A DNA stretch of 64,000 nt from Acidobacterium sp. S8 (GTDB lineage Bacteria > Acidobacteriota > Terriglobia > Terriglobales > Acidobacteriaceae), in assembly GCF_009765985.1 (NCBI RefSeq), contig NZ_LMUM01000032.1, positions 1-64,000 of the forward strand, read 5' to 3'. Positions within the stretch are counted from its first letter, which is position 1; each line of letters begins with the position of its first letter. Below, in pieces: positions 16,370 to 24,243 of this stretch. The notes under the pieces are model-generated. The model was not told the DNA's origin, ran no database searches, and worked only from the letters and a program-made list of their open reading frames with translations. The position numbers and the translations under genes are program-made.

Positions 16370-17626
16370 GTGCCGCGGCTAGTCTCCCTGCAAATTCACT
16401 CAAAAGGAAATGTGTTCGGCAGAAGATTGCCGAAGGTGCCTGCATTGGCTACAACTGCCGATTCCCCATTGCCGTCCGCTGCTTTGTCTGTCGAACCGGA
16501 ACGTCTCGCCTGGCTTGCACTTGTGCTCACTCCGGGTCTTGGTCCGCGACGCATTCTGCGGGCGGTGCGCGAAGCAGGTTCCGCTGAAGCGATACTCGGT
16601 CTTCCGCTCACAGGATTGGAGGCGTTGCAGTTTCCTGCGCAGGCGGTGCAGTTTATCGCCGACGGTCAGGCGCTGCGCGCGGCAAATGATGAACTTGAGG
16701 CAATGCAAAAATCGGGCGCTGCGTTTCTGACATACAGCGATCCGGATTATCCTGAGCGCCTGCGCGAGATTTTTGACGCTCCTGTACTGCTCTGGGTTCG
16801 TGGCGATGTTTCGCTCCTGGCGAAGGCTGCGATTGCCGTGGTCGGTACGCGGCATCCGAGCCCTTACGGAAGCGGCATGGCGGAGATGCTTTCACGCGAC
16901 CTTGCGGGGCGAGGCGTCGTGATTCTGAGCGGCATGGCGCGGGGAGTCGATACTGCCGCGCACAAAGGCGCGTTGGCGGCTAAAGGAAAGACCGTCGCCG
17001 TTTGGGGAACGGGCATCGACGTGATCTATCCGAAGGAGAACAAGGCTCTGGCCGAGCAGATCATTGCCAGCGGCGGAGCGATTGTTTCCGAACTGCCGAT
17101 GGGAACTTTTCCGGCTCCGCAGAACTTTCCCAAACGCAATCGTATTCTCAGCGGAATGAGCGTCGGTGTGCTGGTCGTCGAAGCGGCAGAACATAGCGGT
17201 ACGCGCGTGACGGCACGCTGCGCGCTCGAACAGAACCGCGACGTCTTTGCCGTTCCGGGTAACGTGACGACCAAGAATGCGTGGGGGCCTAACACGTTGA
17301 TTAAGCAGGGCGCTAAGCTCACAGCGACGTGGGAAGACGTGTGGGAAGATCTGCCTTCGCAGGTTCGCGTCGAGCTGGAGTCGAACTGGGAGCTTGCATC
17401 GAAAGGGCACCCTGCTGCATCGTTATTTGAGGAAGCTCCACTGCCGCCTGCCGAAAGCCACGTGATGAGCGTGTTACGCCACGACGAAGTCATGCAGCTT
17501 GACGAGATCATGGAAAAGTTGGAGCCTGAGCTGAGTTCATCGGAAGTGTTTACCGCACTTTTTGAACTGGAGTTACAGGGACGCGTCAAGCAACTTCCGG
17601 GCAAGAATTACGTTAAAAGTTTCTGA
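16370..17626 (+). CDS. dprA: DNA-processing protein DprA
   Basis: A 418-residue DprA, which loads RecA on incoming single-stranded DNA during transformation. An N-terminal helix-hairpin-helix segment (LVLTPGLGPRRILRAV) precedes the Rossmann-like domain with SGMARGVDTAAHKGAL, GTGIDVIYPKEN, SELPMGTFPAPQNFPKRNR and VVEAAEHSGTRVTA. A C-terminal winged-helix (DEVMQLDEIMEKL) closes it. The listed GTG at 16370 has little support. The GTG at 16412, with AAGGA just before it, may be the real start. It is followed by topA, a common bacterial gene order. Confidence 0.92.
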   Translation: MPRLVSLQIHSKGNVFGRRLPKVPALATTADSPLPSAALSVEPERLAWLALVLTPGLGPRRILRAVREAGSAEAILGLPLTGLEALQFPAQAVQFIADGQALRAANDELEAMQKSGAAFLTYSDPDYPERLREIFDAPVLLWVRGDVSLLAKAAIAVVGTRHPSPYGSGMAEMLSRDLAGRGVVILSGMARGVDTAAHKGALAAKGKTVAVWGTGIDVIYPKENKALAEQIIASGGAIVSELPMGTFPAPQNFPKRNRILSGMSVGVLVVEAAEHSGTRVTARCALEQNRDVFAVPGNVTTKNAWGPNTLIKQGAKLTATWEDVWEDLPSQVRVELESNWELASKGHPAASLFEEAPLPPAESHVMSVLRHDEVMQLDEIMEKLEPELSSSEVFTALFELELQGRVKQLPGKNYVKSF

Positions 17627-17780
17627 CTCCCGAAAGCGTTGATGTCATGTATCCATTCGCAAGATTCTGCGTCTGTAGAATTGTGCGCGCTGGATTACTT
17701 GGCGAATGCGTGATAGCTTCCATAAGAATTCGGTGCAGTTTGCAGTTGGGCGAACGATGCCCGTGAATTGAAGGAAAACA

Positions 17781-20384
17781 ATGAGCAAAGCGCTTGTGAT
17801 CGTCGAATCCCCTGCGAAAGCGAAGACGATCAGCAAATATCTGGGCAAGGACTATACGGTCGAAGCATCAGTTGGACATATTAAGGACCTGCCCAAAAAT
17901 AAAATTGGTGTTGATCTTGAAGACGGAACCTTTGAGCCGGAGCTGATTGTCATCCCCGGCAAGGAAAAGGTCGTAGACCGTCTCAAGAAGCTGGCGGCAA
18001 AGGCCGACCAGGTCTATCTTGCGCCTGACCCTGACCGTGAAGGCGAGGCCATTGCTGCACATCTCGAAGATGAATTGCGCAAGGTAGTGAAGAAAGGCAC
18101 GATTCATCGCGTTACTTTTAACGAGATCACGCCGAAGGCCGTAAAAGACGCCTTCAAACATGCGCGTGACGTCGATTCCCATCTGGTTGATGCGCAGACG
18201 ACGCGCCGCGTGCTGGATCGTATCGTCGGATACCAGGTGTCGCCACTGTTGTGGGACAAGGTCCGGCGCGGGCTTTCGGCTGGTCGCGTACAGACTGTCG
18301 CCGTGCGCCTTATTGTCGAGCGCGAACGCGAGATCAAGGCATTCAATCCTGTCGAATACTGGACGATCGACGCTGTGCTCGAAGCGCAGAAGTCGTCGCC
18401 GTTTACTGCGCGCTTTGTCGGCATTGATGGACAGCGCGCTCGCGTCGAGACCGTCGATACTCCTTCTTTGCCTGAGCAGAAGATCACGGACGAAGTCGTT
18501 GCGCAGCTGAAGAAGGCTAACTGGGCGGTGCGTGCTGTAGATCGCAAGGAGCGCAAGCGCAACTCGACGGCTCCTTTCACCACCAGCAAGCTGCAGCAGG
18601 ATGCTTCGCGGCAGCTTGGCTTCAACGTGCGCCGCACGATGGGCGTGGCGCAGCGCCTTTATGAAGGCATCGAGATTCCCAGCGAAGGTACGGTCGGTCT
18701 TATTACCTATATGCGTACCGATTCGACGCGCGTTGCACCCGATGCGATTGCCAGCGTGCGCGAGTGGATCAAGTCGAAGCTGGGCGATAAGTATCTGCCG
18801 CCTGCGCCGAATGCGTTCAAGTCCAAGAAGGACGCGCAGGACGCACACGAAGCGATTCGTCCGACGAACGTCGATCTGCACCCGGACGAGATTCGCCGCT
18901 ATTTGAGCGATGAACAGTACAAGCTCTACAAGCTGATCTGGCAGCGCTTTGTCGCCTCGCAGATGACGCCTGCGGTCTTCGATCAGACGACTGTGGACAT
19001 CGTTGCCAAGGCGGATCGTAACTACGACTTCCGCGTCACCGGATCGGTGCTGAAGTTCGACGGTTTCCTCCGGGTCTACGAAGAATCGAAAGACAAGAAG
19101 GACGAAGATGACGAAGCGCTGGCGAATAAGCTGCCTGCGCTCGACGAGGGCCAGTCGCTCAAGCTGAATGAGCTGAAGCCAGAGCAGCATTACACGGAAC
19201 CGCCTCCGCGCTACAACGAAGCTTCGCTCGTTAAGGAACTGGAAGAGCAGGGTATTGGGCGGCCTTCGACGTATGCGTCCATCATTAATACGATCCAGGA
19301 CCGCGAGTATGTGCAGAAGATCGGCGGACGCTCGGGGCGCTTTGTGCCGACCGAAATCGGCACGGTTGTCACCGATCTGCTGGTGAAGAACTTTCCGTAT
19401 ATCTTCGACACCAAGTACACGGCCAAGCTTGAGACGGAGCTGGACGATATCGAAGACGGCCGCGAGAAGTGGACCGACCTTCTGCAAGGCTTCTATGGGC
19501 ACTTTGCTGAAGAACTCGAAGACGCCTCGAAGCACATGGAAAACATTAAGCGGATGGAGAAGCCGACGGACGAGAAATGTCCGCAGTGCGGCTCGCCGCT
19601 GGTGCTGAAGTGGGGCAAATTTGGCTCTTTTTATGCGTGCAGCAGCTACGACAAGAAGAAAAAAGGCAGCTGCGATTACACGCGGGAAAATTTCGAGACG
19701 AAGCCTAATCTCACGCTGCCTGAAGGTCAGGAAGCCGAGAAGGAAGAAGAATACTGCGAGAACTGCGGGCGCGTGATGGTGTTGCGTAATGGGCCGTGGG
19801 GGCCGTTCATGGCCTGCCCCGGTTACAACGAGGATCCTCCGTGCAAGACGGTGCGCCGTCTGAACCAGAAGCAGCAGCAGAAGCCGCCGGAGCCGATCGA
19901 CGAGCAATGCCCGAAGTGCAGCAGCCAGCTGGTAAAGCGCATGGGCCAGTACGGCGAGTTCATCTCCTGCTCGGCTTACCCGAAGTGCAAGTACATCAAG
20001 CAGAACACGATCGGGATGGTCTGCCCGAAGTGCAAGGATGGGCAGATTGTCGAGAAGAAGGCGCGGCGCGGCAATCTCTTTTACGGCTGCGAGAACTACC
20101 CGAAGTGCGACTTTACGGCCAACTTCAAGCCTGTGGATCAGAAGTGCCCGGACTGCGGCTCTCCATACCTGATGGAAAAGACGCTCAAATCCGGCGTATA
20201 TCTTGTCTGCCCGAACAACAAGAAGCCTGCTCCGGGCGAGGAAGAGGGCACGAAGAAGCGCAAGAAAAAGGGTGAGGAAGAGTCTGTGGTCGCCTGCAGC
20301 TATACGAAGCGGATCGGGGATGCTCCGGTAGAGGAGAAGCCAACGGCGAAGACACATGGGCCGCTGGTGGAACAGGCGGTCTGA
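17781..20384 (+). CDS. topA: DNA topoisomerase I
   Basis: An 867-residue type IA topoisomerase that relaxes negative supercoils. The TOPRIM domain opens KALVIVESPAKAKTISKYLG, with acidic residues in PDPDREGEAIA. The active-site tyrosine lies in GLITYMRTDSTRV. The C terminus holds five zinc-ribbon repeats beginning CPQCGSPLV, CENCGRVMV, CPKCSSQLV, CPKCKDGQI and CPDCGSPYL. AAGGAAAACA precedes the ATG. A strong hairpin follows the stop. A long antisense frame lies opposite but is a shadow. Confidence 0.96.
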   Translation: MSKALVIVESPAKAKTISKYLGKDYTVEASVGHIKDLPKNKIGVDLEDGTFEPELIVIPGKEKVVDRLKKLAAKADQVYLAPDPDREGEAIAAHLEDELRKVVKKGTIHRVTFNEITPKAVKDAFKHARDVDSHLVDAQTTRRVLDRIVGYQVSPLLWDKVRRGLSAGRVQTVAVRLIVEREREIKAFNPVEYWTIDAVLEAQKSSPFTARFVGIDGQRARVETVDTPSLPEQKITDEVVAQLKKANWAVRAVDRKERKRNSTAPFTTSKLQQDASRQLGFNVRRTMGVAQRLYEGIEIPSEGTVGLITYMRTDSTRVAPDAIASVREWIKSKLGDKYLPPAPNAFKSKKDAQDAHEAIRPTNVDLHPDEIRRYLSDEQYKLYKLIWQRFVASQMTPAVFDQTTVDIVAKADRNYDFRVTGSVLKFDGFLRVYEESKDKKDEDDEALANKLPALDEGQSLKLNELKPEQHYTEPPPRYNEASLVKELEEQGIGRPSTYASIINTIQDREYVQKIGGRSGRFVPTEIGTVVTDLLVKNFPYIFDTKYTAKLETELDDIEDGREKWTDLLQGFYGHFAEELEDASKHMENIKRMEKPTDEKCPQCGSPLVLKWGKFGSFYACSSYDKKKKGSCDYTRENFETKPNLTLPEGQEAEKEEEYCENCGRVMVLRNGPWGPFMACPGYNEDPPCKTVRRLNQKQQQKPPEPIDEQCPKCSSQLVKRMGQYGEFISCSAYPKCKYIKQNTIGMVCPKCKDGQIVEKKARRGNLFYGCENYPKCDFTANFKPVDQKCPDCGSPYLMEKTLKSGVYLVCPNNKKPAPGEEEGTKKRKKKGEEESVVACSYTKRIGDAPVEEKPTAKTHGPLVEQAV

Positions 20385-20425
20385 CCCCCTCCCCCTGCTT
20401 TTTCTCGATTTTGTTTGTTTTCAAT

Positions 20426-20456
20426 AAGATAGCGGGGGATGATCCCCCGCTATCTT
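20426..20456 (+). terminator. topA terminator hairpin
   Basis: Fifteen-base perfect arms AAGATAGCGGGGGAT (20426-20440) and ATCCCCCGCTATCTT (20442-20456), 42 bp after the topA stop. The stem is very GC-rich and is followed by CGTCATTCTT, a weak T tract. Confidence 0.75.
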
Positions 20457-20534
20457 CGTCATTCTTAACGGGTTAAGCTGGTTCTTGTATTTTCAATGGT
20501 TTACAAGGGGGGTCTACCTTTTTTAGGCAGGTCC

Positions 20535-20601
20535 GGGGCTAAAGCCCCTTGAGCGTTTCCTTTATTCACCGGCCTAAAGGCCGGTGCTTCTACCGTTTTT
20601 T
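20535..20601 (+). repeat. Paired TAAA-loop hairpins with T tract
   Basis: Two small palindromes, GGGGCT-AA-AGCCCC (20535-20548) and CACCGGCC-TAAA-GGCCGGTG (20567-20586), then TTTTTT at 20596-20601. The arrangement resembles dispersed acidobacterial intergenic repeats and could also terminate transcription from the left. Confidence 0.5.
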
Positions 20602-21093
20602 CATTCGCAAATTCTGGTGCTTTGACGCTTTTTGGGGCTCTTCTCTGCACTTTTCACTGATTTCATGCGTCTTTTTAGCAGGCTCCAGATTTGAGAGCGG
20701 CTGCTGTTACTGCTGCTCAGGTCAGGCGATATACGGCGGGTAAATGCGGTCGTTGCTTTGCAACGATTCGCACGAGTTTTGCTCGTGCGGGTCCTTCGAC
20801 TTCGCTACGCTTTGCTCAGGATGACGGCATCTTCGTTATGCATTCAGGATGACGACATCCAACTGCACGTATCATCCCAAATTTCCTGCCTATTTCTATG
20901 GTAGCAATTTTGGGCATAATTATCGGCACTTATACTGCGCTTGTAAGTTGTTTGTTTACAGATGCTTGTAACTAGACAATACGCATTGGGGGCTTGACAA
21001 GATTTTGCGATTTGTCCGTCTTGCGCCTTTTGATCCGGGGGCGCATCTGCTAATGTAGTTGGGTTGGATTTACGAGAAGGGTAAACAAGATAG
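20602..21093. other. Non-coding stretch with hairpin and repeat
   Basis: No convincing gene. It holds a hairpin CGCACGAG/CTCGTGCG (20769-20789) and an inverse copy of a GTCATCCTGAGC-type dispersed repeat at 20789-20826. An AT-rich area runs up to DUF427, with a possible -10 TAATGT at 21051-21056. A 64-codon open frame at 20549-20743 has no family features and overlaps the repeats. Confidence 0.6.
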
Positions 21094-21378
21094 ATGGCAA
21101 AGGCAGTCTGGAACGGAAAAGTAATTGCAGAAAGTGATACTTACGAGACGGTGGAAGGAAATGTTTATTTTCCTGAGACGGCGGTGAAGCGGGAATATCT
21201 TCGCCCCAGCTCGACGACCTCGACTTGCCCATGGAAGGGTCTGGCGCGCTATTACAGCCTGCTGGTCGATGGGCAGGAGAACCAGGATGCTGCCTGGTAC
21301 TACCCTGATCCGAAGCCTGCCGCCCGCAGTATTAAAAACCATGTTGCTTTCTGGCGCGGCGTCGAGATCGAGAAATAG
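21094..21378 (+). CDS. DUF427 domain protein
   Basis: A 94-residue single DUF427 domain of unknown biochemical role. Family marks are MAKAVWNGKVIAESDTYETV, the NVYFPETAVKREYL block, and CPWKGLARYYSL with the conserved CPWKG. It is full length for a single-domain member, with no signal peptide. AGAAGGG lies about 12 bases before the ATG. A small secreted protein gene follows 37 bp later and may share its message. Confidence 0.85.
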   Translation: MAKAVWNGKVIAESDTYETVEGNVYFPETAVKREYLRPSSTTSTCPWKGLARYYSLLVDGQENQDAAWYYPDPKPAARSIKNHVAFWRGVEIEK

Positions 21379-21415
21379 ACAGTTTCATTCAAGTTGTTTG
21401 TCTTTGGAGGATTGC

Positions 21416-21754
21416 ATGCGTAGGTTGGCTGCGGTAATTCTGCTGGCTGTTTCGACAATTCCGGTCTTTGCTGATAAGAAAATGCAAGGCACAAGCGTCC
21501 TCAAAGACTCTCAGCCTGCGGGCACGACAGACAAGCAGCACAAGCATCAGGCTTACGATCTTTCCTTTATTACGACCGGGAACCAGTACACATGCCGGAC
21601 CGACTCCAGCAAATCCATGAATGCTACGGATTTCGTTGTGGGGTCGGAGATCACGTACGAGATTGACGGCAAGAAGGTGAAGATCAAAACCCCGGAGGGC
21701 AAGCAGGTGGAATGCAAGGTCGTCCGGGTTGAGTTACTGCGTCCTCCTCAGTAA
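21416..21754 (+). CDS. Small secreted hypothetical protein
   Basis: A 112-residue protein with a clear Sec signal peptide (MRRLAAVILLAVSTIPVFA) and a small beta-rich domain that includes LSFITTGNQYTCRTDSS, GSEITYEIDGKKVKIKTPEG and a second cysteine in VECKVV. These two cysteines could form a disulfide. TTTGGAGG lies 5 bp before ATG 21416, so I prefer this start over the longer frame from 21269. I do not recognise a family. It is likely periplasmic. Confidence 0.72.
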   Translation: MRRLAAVILLAVSTIPVFADKKMQGTSVLKDSQPAGTTDKQHKHQAYDLSFITTGNQYTCRTDSSKSMNATDFVVGSEITYEIDGKKVKIKTPEGKQVECKVVRVELLRPPQ

Positions 21755-21829
21755 ACGCTCACACTTCACTATCAGTGGGAGCGATCGGCCATGTGAGGAC
21801 GCTCCCTGCTGGATTGCCGTTGCACGGAA

Positions 21830-21860
21830 CCCAGGTTAGCTTCGCGAACCTGGGGCACCC
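21830..21860 (+). repeat. GCACCC-tailed palindrome
   Basis: CCCAGGTT (21830-21837) and AACCTGGG with tail GCACCC. Identical in sequence to the units of the 23.2-kb array. It lies 76 bp after the small secreted protein gene. Confidence 0.75.
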
Positions 21861-21885
21861 GGCGCCCGACGTTATCGCATGCTTT

Positions 21886-21918
21886 CCCACCCTTTGCTTT
21901 GCAAAGGATGGGGGACCC
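21886..21918 (+). repeat. Related palindrome with GACCC tail
   Basis: CCCACCCTTTGC (21886-21897) and GCAAAGGATGGG (21901-21912), one mismatch, then GGACCC. It shares the outer frame with other members but has its own stem. The two palindromes lie in a gap between convergent genes and could help termination. Confidence 0.65.
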
Positions 21919-21998
21919 AGATTTGGGCCTGTGGATGCAAGCTGCAGGTTCGCTCGGCTTCGCCTTCTGCTCGGGTCGGGACGACAGGTTTTTGACGA

Positions 21999-23096
21999 CT
22001 ACTTTTCGTCTTTGTACATGCCGATTTCTGGTTTACCGCCTTCGGAGATGCGGGCGCGATACATTCCTTCAGTATTGAAACTCCAGACCATATCGCCCTT
22101 GGTGTCGATGGCGATGATGCCGCCGTCACCCTTTATGTCGGTGAGCTGGTGCTGGACGACCTCATCAGCTGCTTCCTGCAGGGTCATACCTTTGTATTGA
22201 ACTAAGGCACAGATGGTTCGCGCGACGGTGAGGCGGATGAAGTATTCGCCGGTTCCGGTGCCGGAGACGGCGCAGGAGCGGTTATCGGCGTAGGTTCCGG
22301 CGCCGATGATGGGCGAATCGCCGACGCGGCCCCACATTTTGGCGGTGAGTCCGCCTGTAGAGGTTCCGGCGGCGATGTTGCCCTGCTTGTCGAGGGCGAC
22401 GAGTCCAACGGTGCCGAATTTGTGAGCTTCAGGGGATTCGATGGGAAACATGAGGTCCGAAGTAAGCTTTTTAGGCTCGGGTGGCGCTCCGGCTGGGCGC
22501 GGCGGAATGGGCTTGCCTTGCTGTTTCAGATCGTCGACCAGGTTCTGCCAGCGGCGTTCTGTGAAGAAGAAGCTGGGGTTGACCATTTCGAGGCCGTTGG
22601 CTGCCGCGAAGTCGTCGGCTCCGGAGCCCTCGAGCATAACGTGCGGGGACTTTTCCATGACGGCGCGGGCGAGAGAGATGGGGTGGCGGGTGCGGGTGAC
22701 TCCGGCGACGGCCCCGGCTTTGAGATTGGAGCCGTCCATGATGGCGGAGTCGAGCTCGTTCTTTCCTGCGGCGGTGAAGACGGCTCCGCGGCCTGCGTTG
22801 AAGAGCGGATCGTCTTCCATGTAGCGGATGGCGGCTTCTACGGCGTCGAGCGCGGAGCCGCCTTTGTCGAGTGTGTCGGCGGCTTTCTGGAGCGCGGTTT
22901 GAAGATCGGCGCGGTAGGCGGCTTCGGTCTTCGCGTCCATGTGGCTGCGCTCGATGACGCCTGCTCCACCGTGGAGGACTACGGCCCATTTGTGGCTTTC
23001 TCCCACGCTTTGCTGCGCAAAGCGTGGGGTCCCCGGGGTAAGGGCTAAGACGCAGGTACAGAGCAGGATGGCTGGCTTGCGCATGATGGCAATCAT
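21999..23096 (-). CDS. Exported isoaspartyl peptidase/L-asparaginase
   Basis: A 365-residue Ntn-hydrolase of the plant-type asparaginase (type 2) family that cleaves isoaspartyl dipeptides and asparagine. WAVVLHGGAGVI opens the core; the self-cleavage site and catalytic Thr lie in HKFGTVGLVALD; GTSTGGLTAKMWGRVGDSP is the substrate loop. A signal peptide precedes it, beginning MIAIMRKPAILLCT. ATG 23096 or 23084 is plausible. A GCACCC-type palindrome (23002-23034) is inside the coding region and encodes the signal peptide end and the linker before the core. This is odd and is described as a finding. Confidence 0.87.
   Translation of the reverse strand: MIAIMRKPAILLCTCVLALTPGTPRFAQQSVGESHKWAVVLHGGAGVIERSHMDAKTEAAYRADLQTALQKAADTLDKGGSALDAVEAAIRYMEDDPLFNAGRGAVFTAAGKNELDSAIMDGSNLKAGAVAGVTRTRHPISLARAVMEKSPHVMLEGSGADDFAAANGLEMVNPSFFFTERRWQNLVDDLKQQGKPIPPRPAGAPPEPKKLTSDLMFPIESPEAHKFGTVGLVALDKQGNIAAGTSTGGLTAKMWGRVGDSPIIGAGTYADNRSCAVSGTGTGEYFIRLTVARTICALVQYKGMTLQEAADEVVQHQLTDIKGDGGIIAIDTKGDMVWSFNTEGMYRARISEGGKPEIGMYKDEK
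23002..23034 (+). repeat. Palindrome inside the asparaginase coding region
   Basis: CCCACGCTTTG (23002-23012) and CAAAGCGTGGG (23018-23028), perfect 11-bp arms, then GTCCCC. In the asparaginase frame it encodes roughly GTPRFAQQSVG near the signal peptidase site. Confidence 0.75.
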
Positions 23097-23171
23097 AAAT
23101 GCGAGATGGCCGGGGTTGAAGCCTCTCTTTTTTATAGTGTTTCTACCTTTTGCCCTGGAAAGTTTGTCGAT

Positions 23172-23209
23172 CCCACCCTTTCGCAAAAGCGCGAAAGGGT
23201 GGAGCACCC
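23172..23209 (+). repeat. GCACCC-tailed palindrome upstream of the asparaginase gene
   Basis: CCACCCTTTCGC (23173-23184) and GCGAAAGGGTGG (23191-23202), perfect 12-bp arms, tail AGCACCC. It lies 76 bp upstream of the chosen asparaginase start and immediately before the tandem array. Confidence 0.75.
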
Positions 23210-23212
23210 AGT

Positions 23213-23640
23213 TCATGGCCGATGATGATACATCTCACGCGCCATATTCAGGCGTCGGTCCGGGAAGATCCCAGGTTAGCTTCGCGAACCTGGGGCACCC
23301 GCATTCAGGCAGCCGGTGCATGGGCTGATGGTACGTTCCACGCATCATATTCAGGCGTCGTCTCCGGGAAAGTCCCAGGTTAGCTTCGCGAACCTGGGGC
23401 ACCCGCGTTCAGGCAGCCGGTTCATGGGCTGATGGTACGTTCCACGCATCATATTCAGGCATCGTGTCCGGGAAAGTCCCAGGTTAGCTTCGCGAACCTG
23501 GGGCACCCGCATTCAGGCAGCCGGTTCATGGGCTGATGACGATACATCTCACGCGCCATATTTCAGGCGTCGTCTCCGGGAAAGTCCCAGGTTAGCTTCG
23601 CGAACCTGGGGCACCCGCATTCAGGCACCGATGTTCAGGC
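23213..23640 (+). repeat. Tandem array of four 104-bp units
   Basis: Four units whose core palindromes CCCAGGTT...AACCTGGGGCACCC start at 23270, 23374, 23478 and 23586 (periods 104, 104 and 108). Between cores each unit carries a variant of TTCATGGGCTGATG, then CATATTCAGGCGTCGTCTCC. The last unit has a 4-bp insertion. The array fills the gap between the asparaginase gene and the CBS gene. It is no CRISPR: the units are repeated nearly whole, with no unique spacers. Confidence 0.88.
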
Positions 23641-23654
23641 ATCCCGCGTCGATT

Positions 23655-24104
23655 CTATGAGGCCATGCCGCTTATGTAGGCTTCGAGGTGCCGGATGGTC
23701 TGCTGCTGCTCGGTGATGACCCAGTTGACGAGGTCGCCGATCGAGATCATGCCAATGAGCTTGCCGCCTTCGACAACGGGCAGGTGGCGTATGCGCTTGT
23801 CGGTGATGATGCGCATGCACTCGGCTACGGTGTGATGCGGCGTGATGGTGATGGGGTCGGAGGTCATGATGTCGGCTACCGGGGTGTCTTTTGAGGAGCG
23901 GCCCTTGAGGATGACTTTGCGGGCGTAGTCGCGCTCGGAGAGGATGCCGCGGAGTTGTTCCTGTTCCATGACCGGGAGCGCGCCGATTTGCTTGTCGGCC
24001 ATCACCTCGATGGCTTCGTAAACGGAGGCGGTGGGGGTGGTAGACCAGATGTCGGTGGGCTTGTTTTTCAGGATTGCGTGGATGGTGCTGGTGAGTTCTG
24101 CCAT
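23655..24104 (-). CDS. Tandem CBS-domain protein
   Basis: A 149-residue protein made of two CBS domains, which usually bind adenosyl ligands such as AMP, ATP or NADH. The first holds ASVYEAIEVMADKQIGALPV and the second IMTSDPITITPHHTVAECM then DKRIRHLPVVEGGKLIGMIS. No other domain is attached, so it is a stand-alone sensor of the YrpB/HRP1-like type. GAGGTGATCTA just before ATG 24104 fixes the start, against a longer frame from 24317. Its target is unknown. It is transcribed away from fabH across a strong hairpin. Confidence 0.88.
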   Translation of the reverse strand: MAELTSTIHAILKNKPTDIWSTTPTASVYEAIEVMADKQIGALPVMEQEQLRGILSERDYARKVILKGRSSKDTPVADIMTSDPITITPHHTVAECMRIITDKRIRHLPVVEGGKLIGMISIGDLVNWVITEQQQTIRHLEAYISGMAS

Positions 24105-24170
24105 TAGATCACCTCGCGGGATGGGATCATAGTCCGGAAGGATGGCGGGGGTCAATGCAAGATTCGGGGG

Positions 24171-24201
24171 CTGCAAAGCCCGGGCACTCAGGGCTTTGCA
24201 G
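24171..24201 (-). terminator. fabH terminator hairpin
   Basis: CTGCAAAGCCC (24171-24181) and GGGCTTTGCAG (24191-24201), perfect 11-bp arms with a 9-base loop, about 43 bp downstream of the fabH stop. Confidence 0.65.
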
Positions 24202-24243
24202 TCACGACAGGGTTTTTTTCGGAACATGGGTCGGGGAGGAGTT

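Noticed and set aside
17868-20357. An 829-codon open frame antisense to topA
   Set aside because: It lies wholly opposite a clear TopA gene, is rich in Arg, Leu and His as expected from a complementary frame in GC-rich DNA, and has no recognisable domain.
20549-20743. A 64-codon frame after topA
   Set aside because: Overlaps hairpins and repeats, is rich in Cys, Phe and Ser, and has no supporting ribosome site or family feature.
22422-23048. A 208-codon plus-strand frame opposite the asparaginase gene
   Set aside because: Antisense to a clear Ntn-hydrolase. Its composition mirrors the complementary strand.
23213-23640. CRISPR array
   Set aside because: Unit length is 104-108 bp and the whole unit is repeated; there are no short direct repeats with unique spacers and no cas genes.
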